Source of the DNA: Helicobacteraceae bacterium 4484_230 | GTDB taxonomy: Bacteria > Campylobacterota > Campylobacteria > Campylobacterales > Sulfurimonadaceae | DNA length: 34,968 nt | Reading direction: 5' to 3' | Assembly: GCA_002085085.1 (NCBI GenBank) | Contig: MZGN01000003.1 | Location: forward strand, 1-34,968 | Shown: in pieces, positions 1 to 9,287 of the stretch | Position numbering within the stretch: position 1 is the stretch's first letter | How the letters are laid out: each line of letters starts with the position of its first letter | The notes under the pieces: generated by a model | What the model was told of the DNA's origin: nothing | The model's input: only the letters and a program-made list of their open reading frames with translations | Databases searched by the model: none | Translations under genes and position numbers: made by a program

Positions 1-488
1 ATTTCATCGATGGGCGGAAAGGGTAGGGAAGAGTTTGAGTGAACCTTCCAGTTATCACTATACTTCCAAACGGTCATATCATCGAACAAGTCTGCTGAAA
101 CTACTGTTTTTGAAGGCAGGGCTACCAGATTCCATCCTGTTTTCAATTCAAGATATGATATTGGCGTCTTGGCGGCTAATTGAAGTTCCAGCATCCATGC
201 GGAAGTACTGTGTATCCAAAAAGCCTGCCAGGGCTTGAGGGATTTTAAAAGTGTATACCCGGCATCTGTTATTTTTGTCTGGACGGATGTATCGCGAGAG
301 TATCCTTGCCAGCTCTGTGTGGACGCATTGAAACTCCAGATGATCACTGTGTCATTATTGTCAAAAAGTGACATATCATCTATTGCTTCCGGTACGCTTG
401 CCAGCTGCCATCCTTTATCGATATTGATAGTGATATTTGCATAGACAGCCATTGGGAGCAGTAATAAAAAATAGAGAAGAAAACGCAT
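1..488 (-). CDS. Exported hypothetical protein, C-terminus off the window edge
   Basis: Open minus-strand frame from ATG at 488 to the window edge, absent from the ORF track because it has no stop inside the window. Translation begins MRFLLYFLLLLPMAVYANITINIDKGWQLASVPEAIDDMSLFDNNDTVIIWSF, with a signal peptide and a repeated 'GW-L---P' pattern. Confidence 0.8.
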   Translation of the reverse strand, partial: MRFLLYFLLLLPMAVYANITINIDKGWQLASVPEAIDDMSLFDNNDTVIIWSFNASTQSWQGYSRDTSVQTKITDAGYTLLKSLKPWQAFWIHSTSAWMLELQLAAKTPISYLELKTGWNLVALPSKTVVSADLFDDMTVWKYSDNWKVHSNSSLPFPPIDE

Positions 489-578
489 TGTCAGATCCTT
501 TTTAGGATAATAATAAGTATAGCATATCGGAAAATAATGTAAAGATAATGAGAGGCTGGGGATAGGGGATAGGGATGT

Positions 579-603
579 GTCATCCCTGCGAAGGCAGGGA
601 TCT
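579..603. repeat. REP-like intergenic palindrome GTCATCCCTGCGAAGGCAGGGATCT
   Basis: ATCCCTGC-GAAG-GCAGGGAT perfect 8-bp inverted repeat, preceded by purine-rich GGGGATAGGGGATAGGGAT. Confidence 0.65.
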
Positions 604-618
604 AATATTGGTAGAGTA

Positions 619-2001
619 TTAGAGCCCCATTTTGTTTGGATTCAGGATGTTGTTGGGATCGAACGCTTTTTTGATGGATCTGAAAAGGTTCATCTCTTCA
701 TCAGTGAACGCCATGCTCATGTATGGTGCTTTCGCCAGGCCGATTCCGTGTTCCCCGCTTAATGTGCCTCCAAGATCGATGGTCGCCTGAAACACCTCTT
801 TGATAGCCTCATAGCCTATTTTTACCTGCTCCGGGTCATTTCCGTCGACCATTACATTTGTGTGTACGTTTCCGTCACCGGTATGGCCGAAACAGGGAAT
901 GTTGATCTTGTATTTGTCTGCTATGGCATAAAATTTTTCCAAAAGTTCAGGCAGTACTGAGCGTGGTACGGTGACATCTTCATTAAGCTTCTTGCTGCCG
1001 TAGACTGCGAGTGACGGCGAGGCGTTTCGGCGGGCAAACCAGATATCTGCCGCCTCTTTGGCATCTTTTGCTATTTTGAAGTCTGAACATCCGTTCTCAA
1101 GAAAAACTTTTTCGATCTGAGAGAGCTGAAAATCAAGATCATCCTCAAGGTTGCCGTCTACATCGGTGACCAGAATGGCCCCTGCATCGACAGGAAGGCC
1201 TTTGTGGAAAGTCTGCTCTACTGCGCGGATGGTAAGGTTGTCGAGAAACTCCATGGCAACCGGCGTAATACCGCTGGCCATAGTCTTGTAGACGGCCTCC
1301 ATAGCTTTATGCACGGAGGGAAATACACCCATTGCAGTCTTCGTCATCTTTGGTTTGGGGATTAGTTTAAGAGTCACTTCGGTAGTAACGGCAAGCGTCC
1401 CTTCGGAAGCAATCAGTATGCCGGTTATGTTGTAGCCGGCCACATCTTTTATGGTTCTTTTGCCGGCTTTTATAATGTCGCCGTTTGGCAATACGGCGCG
1501 TATGGCCATAACATAGTCTTTGGTTATGCCGTATTTTGCGGCACGCATTCCTCCGGCATTTTCATTTACATTGCCGCCGATCGTGGAGTAATCCTGGCTG
1601 GCTGGATCCGGGGGATAGAACAGGCCTACCTCTTCAACCGCTTTTTGAAGATCCATATTGATAACGCCCGGCTGCACAACGGCAACCATATTTGCCATAT
1701 CGATCTCCAGTATCTTGTTCATATGTTTCTCCATAGCAAGAACGATCCCGCCACTGCTAGGAAGTGCTCCGCCTGTAAAACCGCTTCCCGCACCGCGCGG
1801 CACGATGATGATAGAGTGCTCATTGCAGTATGAAAGTATTTTACTGACATCATCTTCACTGCGCGGGAATATTACGGCATCCGGTTCAAAGCGCGTACGT
1901 GTAGCATCGTATGAGTAGGCAATCAGGTGGGCTTTGTCGTTATATACATTTTCTTCCCCGACAAGGTTTTTAAAATACACTATATCTTTTTCTTCAATCA
2001 T
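619..2001 (-). CDS. glcD: FAD-linked oxidase, GlcD / D-lactate dehydrogenase-like
   Basis: 460 aa; FAD_binding_4-type PRGAGSGFTGGALPSSGGIVL and C-terminal CFGHTGDGNVHTNV...GTLSGEHGIG motifs. Confidence 0.85.
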   Translation of the reverse strand: MIEEKDIVYFKNLVGEENVYNDKAHLIAYSYDATRTRFEPDAVIFPRSEDDVSKILSYCNEHSIIIVPRGAGSGFTGGALPSSGGIVLAMEKHMNKILEIDMANMVAVVQPGVINMDLQKAVEEVGLFYPPDPASQDYSTIGGNVNENAGGMRAAKYGITKDYVMAIRAVLPNGDIIKAGKRTIKDVAGYNITGILIASEGTLAVTTEVTLKLIPKPKMTKTAMGVFPSVHKAMEAVYKTMASGITPVAMEFLDNLTIRAVEQTFHKGLPVDAGAILVTDVDGNLEDDLDFQLSQIEKVFLENGCSDFKIAKDAKEAADIWFARRNASPSLAVYGSKKLNEDVTVPRSVLPELLEKFYAIADKYKINIPCFGHTGDGNVHTNVMVDGNDPEQVKIGYEAIKEVFQATIDLGGTLSGEHGIGLAKAPYMSMAFTDEEMNLFRSIKKAFDPNNILNPNKMGL

Positions 2002-2015
2002 TTTAGCACTGCCTT

Positions 2016-2726
2016 TCAGTTGATCTCAAATTCTTCCAACAGATGCGTTATATTGGAGTCATTGTTCTTAATGTATTCATATAGCTTTTTTGAAGCTGTG
2101 TTGTTTTCAACTATCAGCTCCATGTAGTATGGATCATAGGTCTCGAGAGGGTTGCTTCCCTCCCCCCACCAGGCTTCCCTGATCTCCTCTACGCGTGAAT
2201 AGAAAGGGAGTTCACTGCCGGTTCTATCATATGGAGCCGGAGTGATCTGCAGCAGTGCGAAGGACTGGCAGTCAAGGGTGAAAAGTGCATTCTGAGCATA
2301 GATATACAGCAGACCTGCATTTACAACGGTGCAGAATCCGCTGATGTCATCTTTCAGCGGAGTTGGATGCCCCAGATATGAAAGATAGGTGGCAAGCGTA
2401 TCGGGATGCACCCACTCAAGGGCATTGACGCTCGAAGAGATTTTATACCAGATGGACTCCTGGGGTGCAATAAGAAGTGCTCTATTGTAGCCAAATGCCA
2501 AAACGGCTTCGTCGCCGACCCTTGGCTCCCAGGCTCCGCTTGGCAGGGAGTTGTTGCGCAGTCCCGTATATTTTGAAAGACTTAAAGTAAGAGTTTTGTT
2601 GTGTTCGTTATAATTTTTGACAACAGCATTTGCGATTATTGCACTGTGTTCATCGTTAAAGTGACGGACAATGAAACCGCTGACCCCGTTTTCTATTTTT
2701 GCGGTATTTATTGTTGCACTGGCCAT
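2016..2726 (-). CDS. Conserved hypothetical protein
   Basis: 236-aa ORF directly upstream of glcD on the same strand; no motif recognised. Confidence 0.65.
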   Translation of the reverse strand: MASATINTAKIENGVSGFIVRHFNDEHSAIIANAVVKNYNEHNKTLTLSLSKYTGLRNNSLPSGAWEPRVGDEAVLAFGYNRALLIAPQESIWYKISSSVNALEWVHPDTLATYLSYLGHPTPLKDDISGFCTVVNAGLLYIYAQNALFTLDCQSFALLQITPAPYDRTGSELPFYSRVEEIREAWWGEGSNPLETYDPYYMELIVENNTASKKLYEYIKNNDSNITHLLEEFEIN

Positions 2727-2851
2727 TCTTTCGTCTTTCTTGTCCTAAAGTGAATTTGGATATAATTAATCGATAAAAATAATATAAAGAGTACCTCTTG
2801 AGGATGCGGATACCGTGTCTAGGATTTTTGAGAGATACCCAAAAAGAAGTC

Positions 2852-5137
2852 ATGACTGTATCTGTTATCTGTTATGTAGCGATATGCCTGCTTGCACTGG
2901 CCTGTCTTATCGTTGTATATTATATGCGAAAATATAAAGCTGCACTGGCCGAGTCTGATTCTAAAATAGAAGAGGCTACCCAGGTAAAAGATCAGTTTCT
3001 GGCCAATATCAGCCATGAGATACGCACACCGCTCAATGCCATTGCCGGGTTGGCACAAATACTCCAAAAAACAGAGTTGACGTCCATGCAGGAGAGAAAT
3101 CTTAAAAAGATTCTTGGCTCTTGCGACATACTGCTCTCCATAACCAATGAGATACTGGATTTTTCAAAAATCGAAGCAGGGAAGATGCAGATCAACAATG
3201 TTGAATTTGAGTTGAACGAGATACTGGACAAAGTTGCAGACATTATGGTTGTTTCTGCCAGGGAAAAGGATTTGGAGCTGATTTTCAATATTGGAGAAGA
3301 GGTACGCTCTGTAATGATAGGTGATCCTCTGCGGCTAACCCAGATTCTTATTAATCTGCTCGGCAATGCCGTTAAGTTTACCAGTAGCGGGAGCGTGACA
3401 CTGCACGTTGCAGGAGGAAAATCCGATGCAACGCACCAAAGTCTGCGTTTTGACATTATAGATACCGGCATAGGCTTGACAGATGAGCAGATGGATAAAA
3501 TATTTGATTCATTTGCGCAGGCCGACAGCCGTACGGCTAAAAAATTTGGAGGCACAGGGCTTGGTCTGACGATTACCAAAGAGCTTGTTAAGATGATGGG
3601 CGGACGAATGGATGTTGAAAGTACATATCGCCAGGGCAGTACTTTTAGTGTAATTATCTCTTTTGAGACGCCATATCATGAAGATGACAAACAGCGCAAA
3701 CTGTCTGCGCGTCTAATAGCCGATAAATCAATACTGATTCTTGATGAGAAACGTTCTGCATCTGTACTGGCAGAGCTTCTTGCTGTTTTTGATGCCAGGC
3801 CAAAAGTGTGTGTTGATACTGTGGAGGCTGAAAGACTGTTGGCTGTAAATGAGTTTGATGCCGTTATGATTGATGAGCGTTATGCAAGCTCATCTTCTTT
3901 GATTGAAAGTATAAAAAAGCATAGCGGGTACGGTGTGCTTTTGGGTTACAGCGGGGTAAAAGAGATGGATGGTTTTGCAGTGCTTAACAAGCCGGTCACG
4001 CCGTTTAAGCTTTTTGGTCTTACCAATGGACTTTTCGGTAAAAAAATTATAAGACGCAAGATTAGCGAAAAACAGTACTCTGTTGAGGACCTTTTGGTTT
4101 TAAAAGGCAGCAGGGTGCTGCTTGTCGATGACAATGAAGGCAACCGAATGGTGACGGAGGGCCTGCTTGAGGGCAGCGGCATTGAGCTGATAGAGGCGGA
4201 AAATGGTCAGCGGGCAGTAGAAGCTGTGCTCAAGTCTTCAAAAGCTTTTGACCTGATTCTGATGGATATAAACATGCCTGTTATGGATGGCTATGTCGCT
4301 ACATCAATTTTGCGTGAATATCAAAAATTTGACACCTTGCCTATTGTTGCATTAACGGCTAATGTTACAGAGACCGATATAGAAAAATTTAAAAGCTATG
4401 GCATGCAGAGTTATCTGGAAAAACCTTTTGATGTGGAAGAGTTTTATAAAATGCTGCTTCAGTACATCTCTCCAAAGCAGTCTGCTGCCGTTAAGGCTGA
4501 TAAGCCGGCCAAAGAGAAAAAAGAGGAAGTGAAGACAGACAAAAGCAGAAAATATGATGATCTTGTGGGTATTGATGCAAAAGCAGGGCTTGCCCGTCTT
4601 AACGGCAACAGCGTGGTTTATGAAAAGATACTTGACAAATTTGCGGATATGTTTGAGAATGCCATTGTTACGCTTCAGACGATGCTGAAAAAAGGAGAGT
4701 TTAAAGAGGCAGCCGATTATGCGCATAATATAAAAGGGCTTTCCGGGAATATCGGGGCTGATACGATCTATGATATAGCAAAAGATCTGGATGAAGCATG
4801 CAGGTCAAGATCCGAAGAGTCTTTTGCCATTTTGAAAGAGTTGGATAAAAATCTTACTCCCATGATTAACACCTTGAAGGCCAGAAAGGCGAAAAATATC
4901 AAAGAGGTAGTTAAAAAAGAGCTGATATCACCATCAGGTTTGAATGATTGCCTAAGCGCCCTTTATAAGGCTGCAGAGGAGAACAAGGCACGTGCTGCAA
5001 AAAAAATCTGTGAAGAACTCACGGGATATGTATGGCCTGAAGATAAACGTGAAGTGCTGCAGGAGGTGGTAAATGCATCAAATGCATATGATTTTAACAA
5101 GGCAAAAAAGCTTATCGGCTATTTGCAAAAATTGTGA
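2852..5137 (+). CDS. Hybrid sensor histidine kinase (TM - HisKA - HATPase - receiver-like - REC - Hpt)
   Basis: FLANISHEIRTPLNAIAGL H-box, GTGLGLTITKELVKMMGG, RVLLVDDNEGNRM...LILMDINMPVMDG, AHNIKGLSGNIGA Hpt; internal ATG at 2852 (MTVSVICYVAICLLALACL) is a more plausible start than 2798. Confidence 0.9.
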   Translation: MTVSVICYVAICLLALACLIVVYYMRKYKAALAESDSKIEEATQVKDQFLANISHEIRTPLNAIAGLAQILQKTELTSMQERNLKKILGSCDILLSITNEILDFSKIEAGKMQINNVEFELNEILDKVADIMVVSAREKDLELIFNIGEEVRSVMIGDPLRLTQILINLLGNAVKFTSSGSVTLHVAGGKSDATHQSLRFDIIDTGIGLTDEQMDKIFDSFAQADSRTAKKFGGTGLGLTITKELVKMMGGRMDVESTYRQGSTFSVIISFETPYHEDDKQRKLSARLIADKSILILDEKRSASVLAELLAVFDARPKVCVDTVEAERLLAVNEFDAVMIDERYASSSSLIESIKKHSGYGVLLGYSGVKEMDGFAVLNKPVTPFKLFGLTNGLFGKKIIRRKISEKQYSVEDLLVLKGSRVLLVDDNEGNRMVTEGLLEGSGIELIEAENGQRAVEAVLKSSKAFDLILMDINMPVMDGYVATSILREYQKFDTLPIVALTANVTETDIEKFKSYGMQSYLEKPFDVEEFYKMLLQYISPKQSAAVKADKPAKEKKEEVKTDKSRKYDDLVGIDAKAGLARLNGNSVVYEKILDKFADMFENAIVTLQTMLKKGEFKEAADYAHNIKGLSGNIGADTIYDIAKDLDEACRSRSEESFAILKELDKNLTPMINTLKARKAKNIKEVVKKELISPSGLNDCLSALYKAAEENKARAAKKICEELTGYVWPEDKREVLQEVVNASNAYDFNKAKKLIGYLQKL

Positions 5138-5154
5138 TTTAGGGAGGGAAACAG

Positions 5155-6009
5155 ATGAATAAAACCAATGAGCAGACAAAAATACTTATTGTTGATGACA
5201 GCCCCGTAAATATTGATTTTCTAGTTGAATTGCTTGAGGATTATGATGCCAGAACTGTTATAGACGGATTTACGGCACTGGAAGTAACACGCAACGAGCT
5301 TCCCGACCTTATACTGCTCGACATAACTATGCCCGGATTGAATGGTTATGAGACATGCAGAAGGCTGAAGGCAAAACCTGAGACAAGAGATATACCTGTT
5401 ATTTTTCTTAGTGCGAGCAATGATCCGCAAAGTATCGTAAAAGGTTTTGAAGCAGGAGGGATAGATTATATCACCAAGCCCTACAATACCAAGGAGGTGC
5501 TGGCACGTATACAGACGCACCTGAAATTAAAATTTGCACTTGAAAAACTTAAACATCTGTCGGACTATGATGAACTGACAGGCGCACTGAAAAGAAAAAA
5601 ATTTATGGAAAATGCGCAGGGTTGGCTTGTGCGTGCACAGAAGATCAACCAGCCGCTGCACCTTTTTATTATCAGTATCGACAATATTAAGGATATCAAT
5701 GCACAGTACGGTTTTAGTGTAGGTGATGAGGTGATTAAAGCCGTAGTTGTTGTGGCCAAGAAGGTACTGACAAGTGATTACAGCATTGCGCGTTTTATCG
5801 GAGGAGAGTTTATTCTGTTGTTTAAAGATCTTTCAAAAGAGGAATCTATCCGGCAGGCGGAACTGCTTCGAAATGCCATAGGGCGTTTGAGATTTAAAAA
5901 ACTGCCGGAACTTAATTTTACGATCTCTATGGGTATGGCAGAATCCAACAAAGATGATATTTCAGCAGATGATATTATCAAGCGTGCCAATGCCAGTATG
6001 GGGTTATAG
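5155..6009 (+). CDS. Response regulator with degenerate GGDEF domain
   Basis: REC domain (ILIVDDSPVN...LILLDITMPGLNG...YITKPYN) plus GGDEF-fold with IGGEF in place of GGDEF; 17 nt downstream of the kinase. Confidence 0.88.
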   Translation: MNKTNEQTKILIVDDSPVNIDFLVELLEDYDARTVIDGFTALEVTRNELPDLILLDITMPGLNGYETCRRLKAKPETRDIPVIFLSASNDPQSIVKGFEAGGIDYITKPYNTKEVLARIQTHLKLKFALEKLKHLSDYDELTGALKRKKFMENAQGWLVRAQKINQPLHLFIISIDNIKDINAQYGFSVGDEVIKAVVVVAKKVLTSDYSIARFIGGEFILLFKDLSKEESIRQAELLRNAIGRLRFKKLPELNFTISMGMAESNKDDISADDIIKRANASMGL

Positions 6010-6054
6010 GCGGCATGCAGACAATTTTGATCTTAAGCGATAATATATTTTCTG

Positions 6055-7254
6055 ATGACTAGAATCGTTCTATTTGTATTTTTGCCTCTTCTGTTGGGTG
6101 CTGCTGCCGTCGAAAACCTGAAGTGGAGTACAGGAGAGACATACCTGATGTTCCTTGAGCGCCTGCAGTTGCCGAAAGACCTCTATTATAAGATTGATAA
6201 AGAGGATCAGAAGCTGACTGAAGAGATCATCAGCGGTGTTGAGTATCAAATCTTATATGACGGGAATCGTACGATAGAGCAGGTGCTGATACCGGTAAAT
6301 GACGAGCTTCAGCTTCACCTTTATCGGGATAAAAAAGGCAGTTTTGCATTCGAGGCGATCCCGATAATAAGTAACACAAAAAGGGAGTCGATAGCGCTTA
6401 ACATCGAGAAAAACCCTTATGAGGATATTCTCAAGGCGACCGGCTCCAGGCGTCTTGCCCAGGCTTTTGTAAACAGCTTCAAGAACTCTCTCAATTTTCG
6501 GCGTGACCTTAGAAAAGGCGATCCTCTGGTTATGATATATGACCAGAAGTATCGCCTTGGAAAGCCGTTTTCTATGCCTGTTCTGCAGGTAGCCATGATA
6601 GAGATGCGCAAAAAACGCCATTATGTGTTTCTTAACAGTGATGGCCGGTATTATGACGAGAACGGAGCACAGGTAGAGGGTTTTCTGCTTGCCAGGCCTG
6701 TACGCAATGCAAGAATAAGTTCCAAATTTACCAAACGCCGGTATCATCCCATACTTAAGCGCTATCGGGCACATCTTGGCATAGATTATGCCGCAAGGCG
6801 CGGAACGCCGATCATGGCCGCGGGCAGCGGAAAGATTATCTTTGCCGGAAGGACGCGCGGATACGGTAACCTTATCAAGATACGCCACAGCGACGGCTAT
6901 ATGACTCTGTATGCCCATCAGAAATCATTTAAACGGGGCATCAGAAAAGGAAAATATGTTAAACAGGGGCAGGTGATAGGCTATGTCGGGACAACGGGGC
7001 TTTCAACCGGGCCGCACCTCCATTTTGGACTGTATAAAAACGGGCGCGCGATCAATCCGGCACGTGTCGTAAGGGTTACTACAAAAAAACTGAGCGGTAA
7101 AAAGAGAAGAGCTTTTTTAAAAGTCAAAAAAGAGCTTACCGCTTTGGTAGATGAAACAATGCAGACTGCCGGCAGTCCGGTAAAACATGATAGGTTCGAG
7201 TCGGTATGCTATGTCGATATTCAGGATTTTAAACGTCTTGGCGGTGAAGGGTGA
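6055..7254 (+). CDS. M23 family zinc metallopeptidase, Csd3/HdpA-like cell-shape peptidase
   Basis: 399 aa; HLGIDYAARRGTPIMAAGSGKI...GYGNLIKIRHSDGYMTLYAHQ...GTTGLSTGPHLHFGLYKNG LytM motifs. Confidence 0.88.
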   Translation: MTRIVLFVFLPLLLGAAAVENLKWSTGETYLMFLERLQLPKDLYYKIDKEDQKLTEEIISGVEYQILYDGNRTIEQVLIPVNDELQLHLYRDKKGSFAFEAIPIISNTKRESIALNIEKNPYEDILKATGSRRLAQAFVNSFKNSLNFRRDLRKGDPLVMIYDQKYRLGKPFSMPVLQVAMIEMRKKRHYVFLNSDGRYYDENGAQVEGFLLARPVRNARISSKFTKRRYHPILKRYRAHLGIDYAARRGTPIMAAGSGKIIFAGRTRGYGNLIKIRHSDGYMTLYAHQKSFKRGIRKGKYVKQGQVIGYVGTTGLSTGPHLHFGLYKNGRAINPARVVRVTTKKLSGKKRRAFLKVKKELTALVDETMQTAGSPVKHDRFESVCYVDIQDFKRLGGEG

Positions 7255-7304
7255 TTGGAAAATAGGGAAGAGGAAATAGGAAATAGGGAATAGGGAATAG
7301 GAAA
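7255..7304. repeat. Purine-rich low-complexity tract of degenerate GGGAATAGGAAATA units
   Basis: ggaaaatagggaagaggaaataggaaatagggaatagggaataggaaa. Confidence 0.7.
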
Positions 7305-7382
7305 ATGATAGAGTAAATCTAAATGCAGGGTTGGCTTTAGCAAACCAAAACAAGATCTGAAACACTCCAATTTCTCTAGCAT

Positions 7383-7556
7383 TTTGGAACCCGCAACTTA
7401 TTATGGGCCAAATGGACTGATTTTGCCCTGAACAAGTTCGGGGTTCCGGTAATGATTATACCCAGCTTTGGAGCCCGTAACTTGTTGCGGGCAAATATAC
7501 GATATAGAGAGCATAGAAGAGGAGATAGTTGTCATCCTGAACTTGATTTGGGATCC
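7383..7556. repeat. Cluster of REP-like palindromic repeats (three related CCCG-AACTTGTT-CGGG units plus GTCATCCTGAACTTGATTTGGGATCC)
   Basis: 7383-7412 TTTGGAACCCGCAACTTATTATGGGCCAAA; 7421-7449 (inverted copy) CCGGAACCCCGAACTTGTTCAGGGCAAAA; 7467-7496 TTTGGAGCCCGTAACTTGTTGCGGGCAAAT; 7531-7556 related palindrome. Confidence 0.7.
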
Positions 7557-7615
7557 ATATCAAGCTTGAAGACAATAAAGGCTTGCGGGGTGTAAAACAA
7601 AAAGAAGGAAGTGGT

Positions 7616-8182
7616 TTGCATAAAATAGAAGATATCAGACTTGAGCCATGCAAAAAATCATCTTTTGTAAAACTGGAGCGAATGAGCTATCTTCAAGACG
7701 GCATAGAAAAAAGCTGGGACATAGCACAGGTTCATGACAGCGTGGCCATACTGCTTTATCATGTCCAAAAAGAGGCTTTTGTGCTTGTCAGGCAGTTTCG
7801 TCCGCCGGTATATTTGAAGAACAGAGACGGTTTCACTTTTGAACTCTGTGCCGGCATAGTTGACAAGGATAAGACCCTAAAAGAGATAGCGAAGGAAGAG
7901 GTTTATGAGGAGTGCGGATATGAGATTCCTCTTGACAGTATTGAAAAAATTACATCATACTACACTTCCGTCGGCTTTGCAGGTGCGCGCCAGACACTCT
8001 ATTATGCCAAGGTGGATGAGAGTCTGAAGGTGCATGAAGGGGGCGGGGTGGATGCAGAAATGATAGAGATCGCATATCTGCCTTTAGGTGAGGCAAAAAC
8101 ATTTCTTCTTGATGAGAACAAGGCAAAGACACCTGGATTGATGTTTGCCTTTATGTGGTTCTTCAGTCGTCGAGACTTTTAA
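7616..8182 (+). CDS. Nudix hydrolase (ADP-ribose pyrophosphatase-like)
   Basis: Nudix-box-like GIVDKDKTLKEIAKEEVYEECGYEI; TTG start at 7616 preceded by AAGGAAG preferred over the track start at 7583, which lies in repeat DNA. Confidence 0.82.
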   Translation: MHKIEDIRLEPCKKSSFVKLERMSYLQDGIEKSWDIAQVHDSVAILLYHVQKEAFVLVRQFRPPVYLKNRDGFTFELCAGIVDKDKTLKEIAKEEVYEECGYEIPLDSIEKITSYYTSVGFAGARQTLYYAKVDESLKVHEGGGVDAEMIEIAYLPLGEAKTFLLDENKAKTPGLMFAFMWFFSRRDF

Positions 8183-9254
8183 CTATCGATTCGGTGATCT
8201 CGTCGAATGAGAGTACTCTTTTGCCGGAGTGTTCGTTTTTAAAGTTCTCTGCCTGCTCTTTTGTCTCGAAAGGGATCAGTTCGTTGCCCATCGGTCCATA
8301 AACATTTGAGCCTGTAACATACCATGCTTTTTGTGCCCTTAGCGGCTTGAGAGTGTAGTAATCGCTTACAAGAAGTCCTGTTATCATAGAACGCTTTGCG
8401 TTGCGATGAAATGAATCGGGATGAAAATAGAATTTCATCATATCTTTTACCCCGTCAAAGTAATGTGTATATCCGTCTATATTGATCTGTGCGGCCCACT
8501 TGGGATATTTTGAGATATACATACCGCAAACCGGGCATTTGGCATCTTTAGGCACTTTAATGGGTTCGACATTTTTGGCCAGCATTTTATTTTTGCTTGT
8601 CAGGTAAAGCGCTATCGCCTGGTACTTTTTATCATCCAGTTGGCCGCATATATTGCTGTTGACGATATATGTTTTTGCATCAGAGATAGAGTCAAAAACT
8701 GCAAGAGGAGTGTGCCTGCAGATGCTTTTGTACATCTTTTCGCCTTTTGCGGCCATTTTGGAGCGTTTCTTCCCTATCATAATGTTGTCACTGTAGAGGT
8801 CGTCTGCGGCTATCTGTACCGCATCCGGGAATCCCATTATCTCTCCGCCGTATTTTTTCACAAAAGCCTTTGCATCCTCTTCTGTTGAAAAGGCGTACTT
8901 ACTGTTTGCGGTCATGGTACCCTTTTTGCTGCTTCCTACCACATAGAAAGCGTCCATGGCAAGAATGAAATTGAGATTTTTGGCATCTACAACCTGCGTA
9001 TCGGCACTTATTTCACTGTTTGCTTCGGCAAGGCAGTGGATGGAACAGTATTGATGGATAGTGCCGTCAACCTGCTTCATGGCGTGGGAAGTCCTGTAAA
9101 ACTTGATCAGGTTCATTCCGCAGTTAGAGCAGTAGAGTTTGTTTTTACCGCTTTGAAGCAGTATCGCCTTTTCTGGTTCTACACTCTGAAACATCTTTGC
9201 GTCGGCAAACAGGGCAGTAAACATAAGTATTAGTGCTATTTTAATCATTTTCAT
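8163..9254 (-). CDS. Long NosL-like protein: N-terminal NosL-like domain, central heme-less cytochrome-like segment, C-terminal NosL domain
   Basis: 363 aa with signal peptide; KLYCSNCGMNLIKFYRTSH...QYCSIHCL and KCPVCGMYISKYPKWAAQI...YFDGVKDMMKFYF; paralog of 15402-16496. Confidence 0.85.
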   Translation of the reverse strand: MKMIKIALILMFTALFADAKMFQSVEPEKAILLQSGKNKLYCSNCGMNLIKFYRTSHAMKQVDGTIHQYCSIHCLAEANSEISADTQVVDAKNLNFILAMDAFYVVGSSKKGTMTANSKYAFSTEEDAKAFVKKYGGEIMGFPDAVQIAADDLYSDNIMIGKKRSKMAAKGEKMYKSICRHTPLAVFDSISDAKTYIVNSNICGQLDDKKYQAIALYLTSKNKMLAKNVEPIKVPKDAKCPVCGMYISKYPKWAAQINIDGYTHYFDGVKDMMKFYFHPDSFHRNAKRSMITGLLVSDYYTLKPLRAQKAWYVTGSNVYGPMGNELIPFETKEQAENFKNEHSGKRVLSFDEITESIVKSLDD

Positions 9255-9287
9255 ATTTTCCTCCGTAAGAAATCAGTCCCGTTGTCT

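Noticed and set aside
2992-3579. 195-aa minus-strand ORF antisense to the hybrid histidine kinase
   Set aside because: Ser/Pro/Ile-rich composition typical of antisense translation; the plus-strand frame has clear HisKA/HATPase motifs.
6253-6918. 221-aa minus-strand ORF antisense to the M23 peptidase
   Set aside because: Opposite strand has strong LytM motifs; no recognisable domain in the antisense frame.
7456-7653. 65-aa minus ORF containing WIPNQVQDDN
   Set aside because: This is a translation of the GTCATCC...GGATC intergenic palindrome, a common source of false small ORFs.
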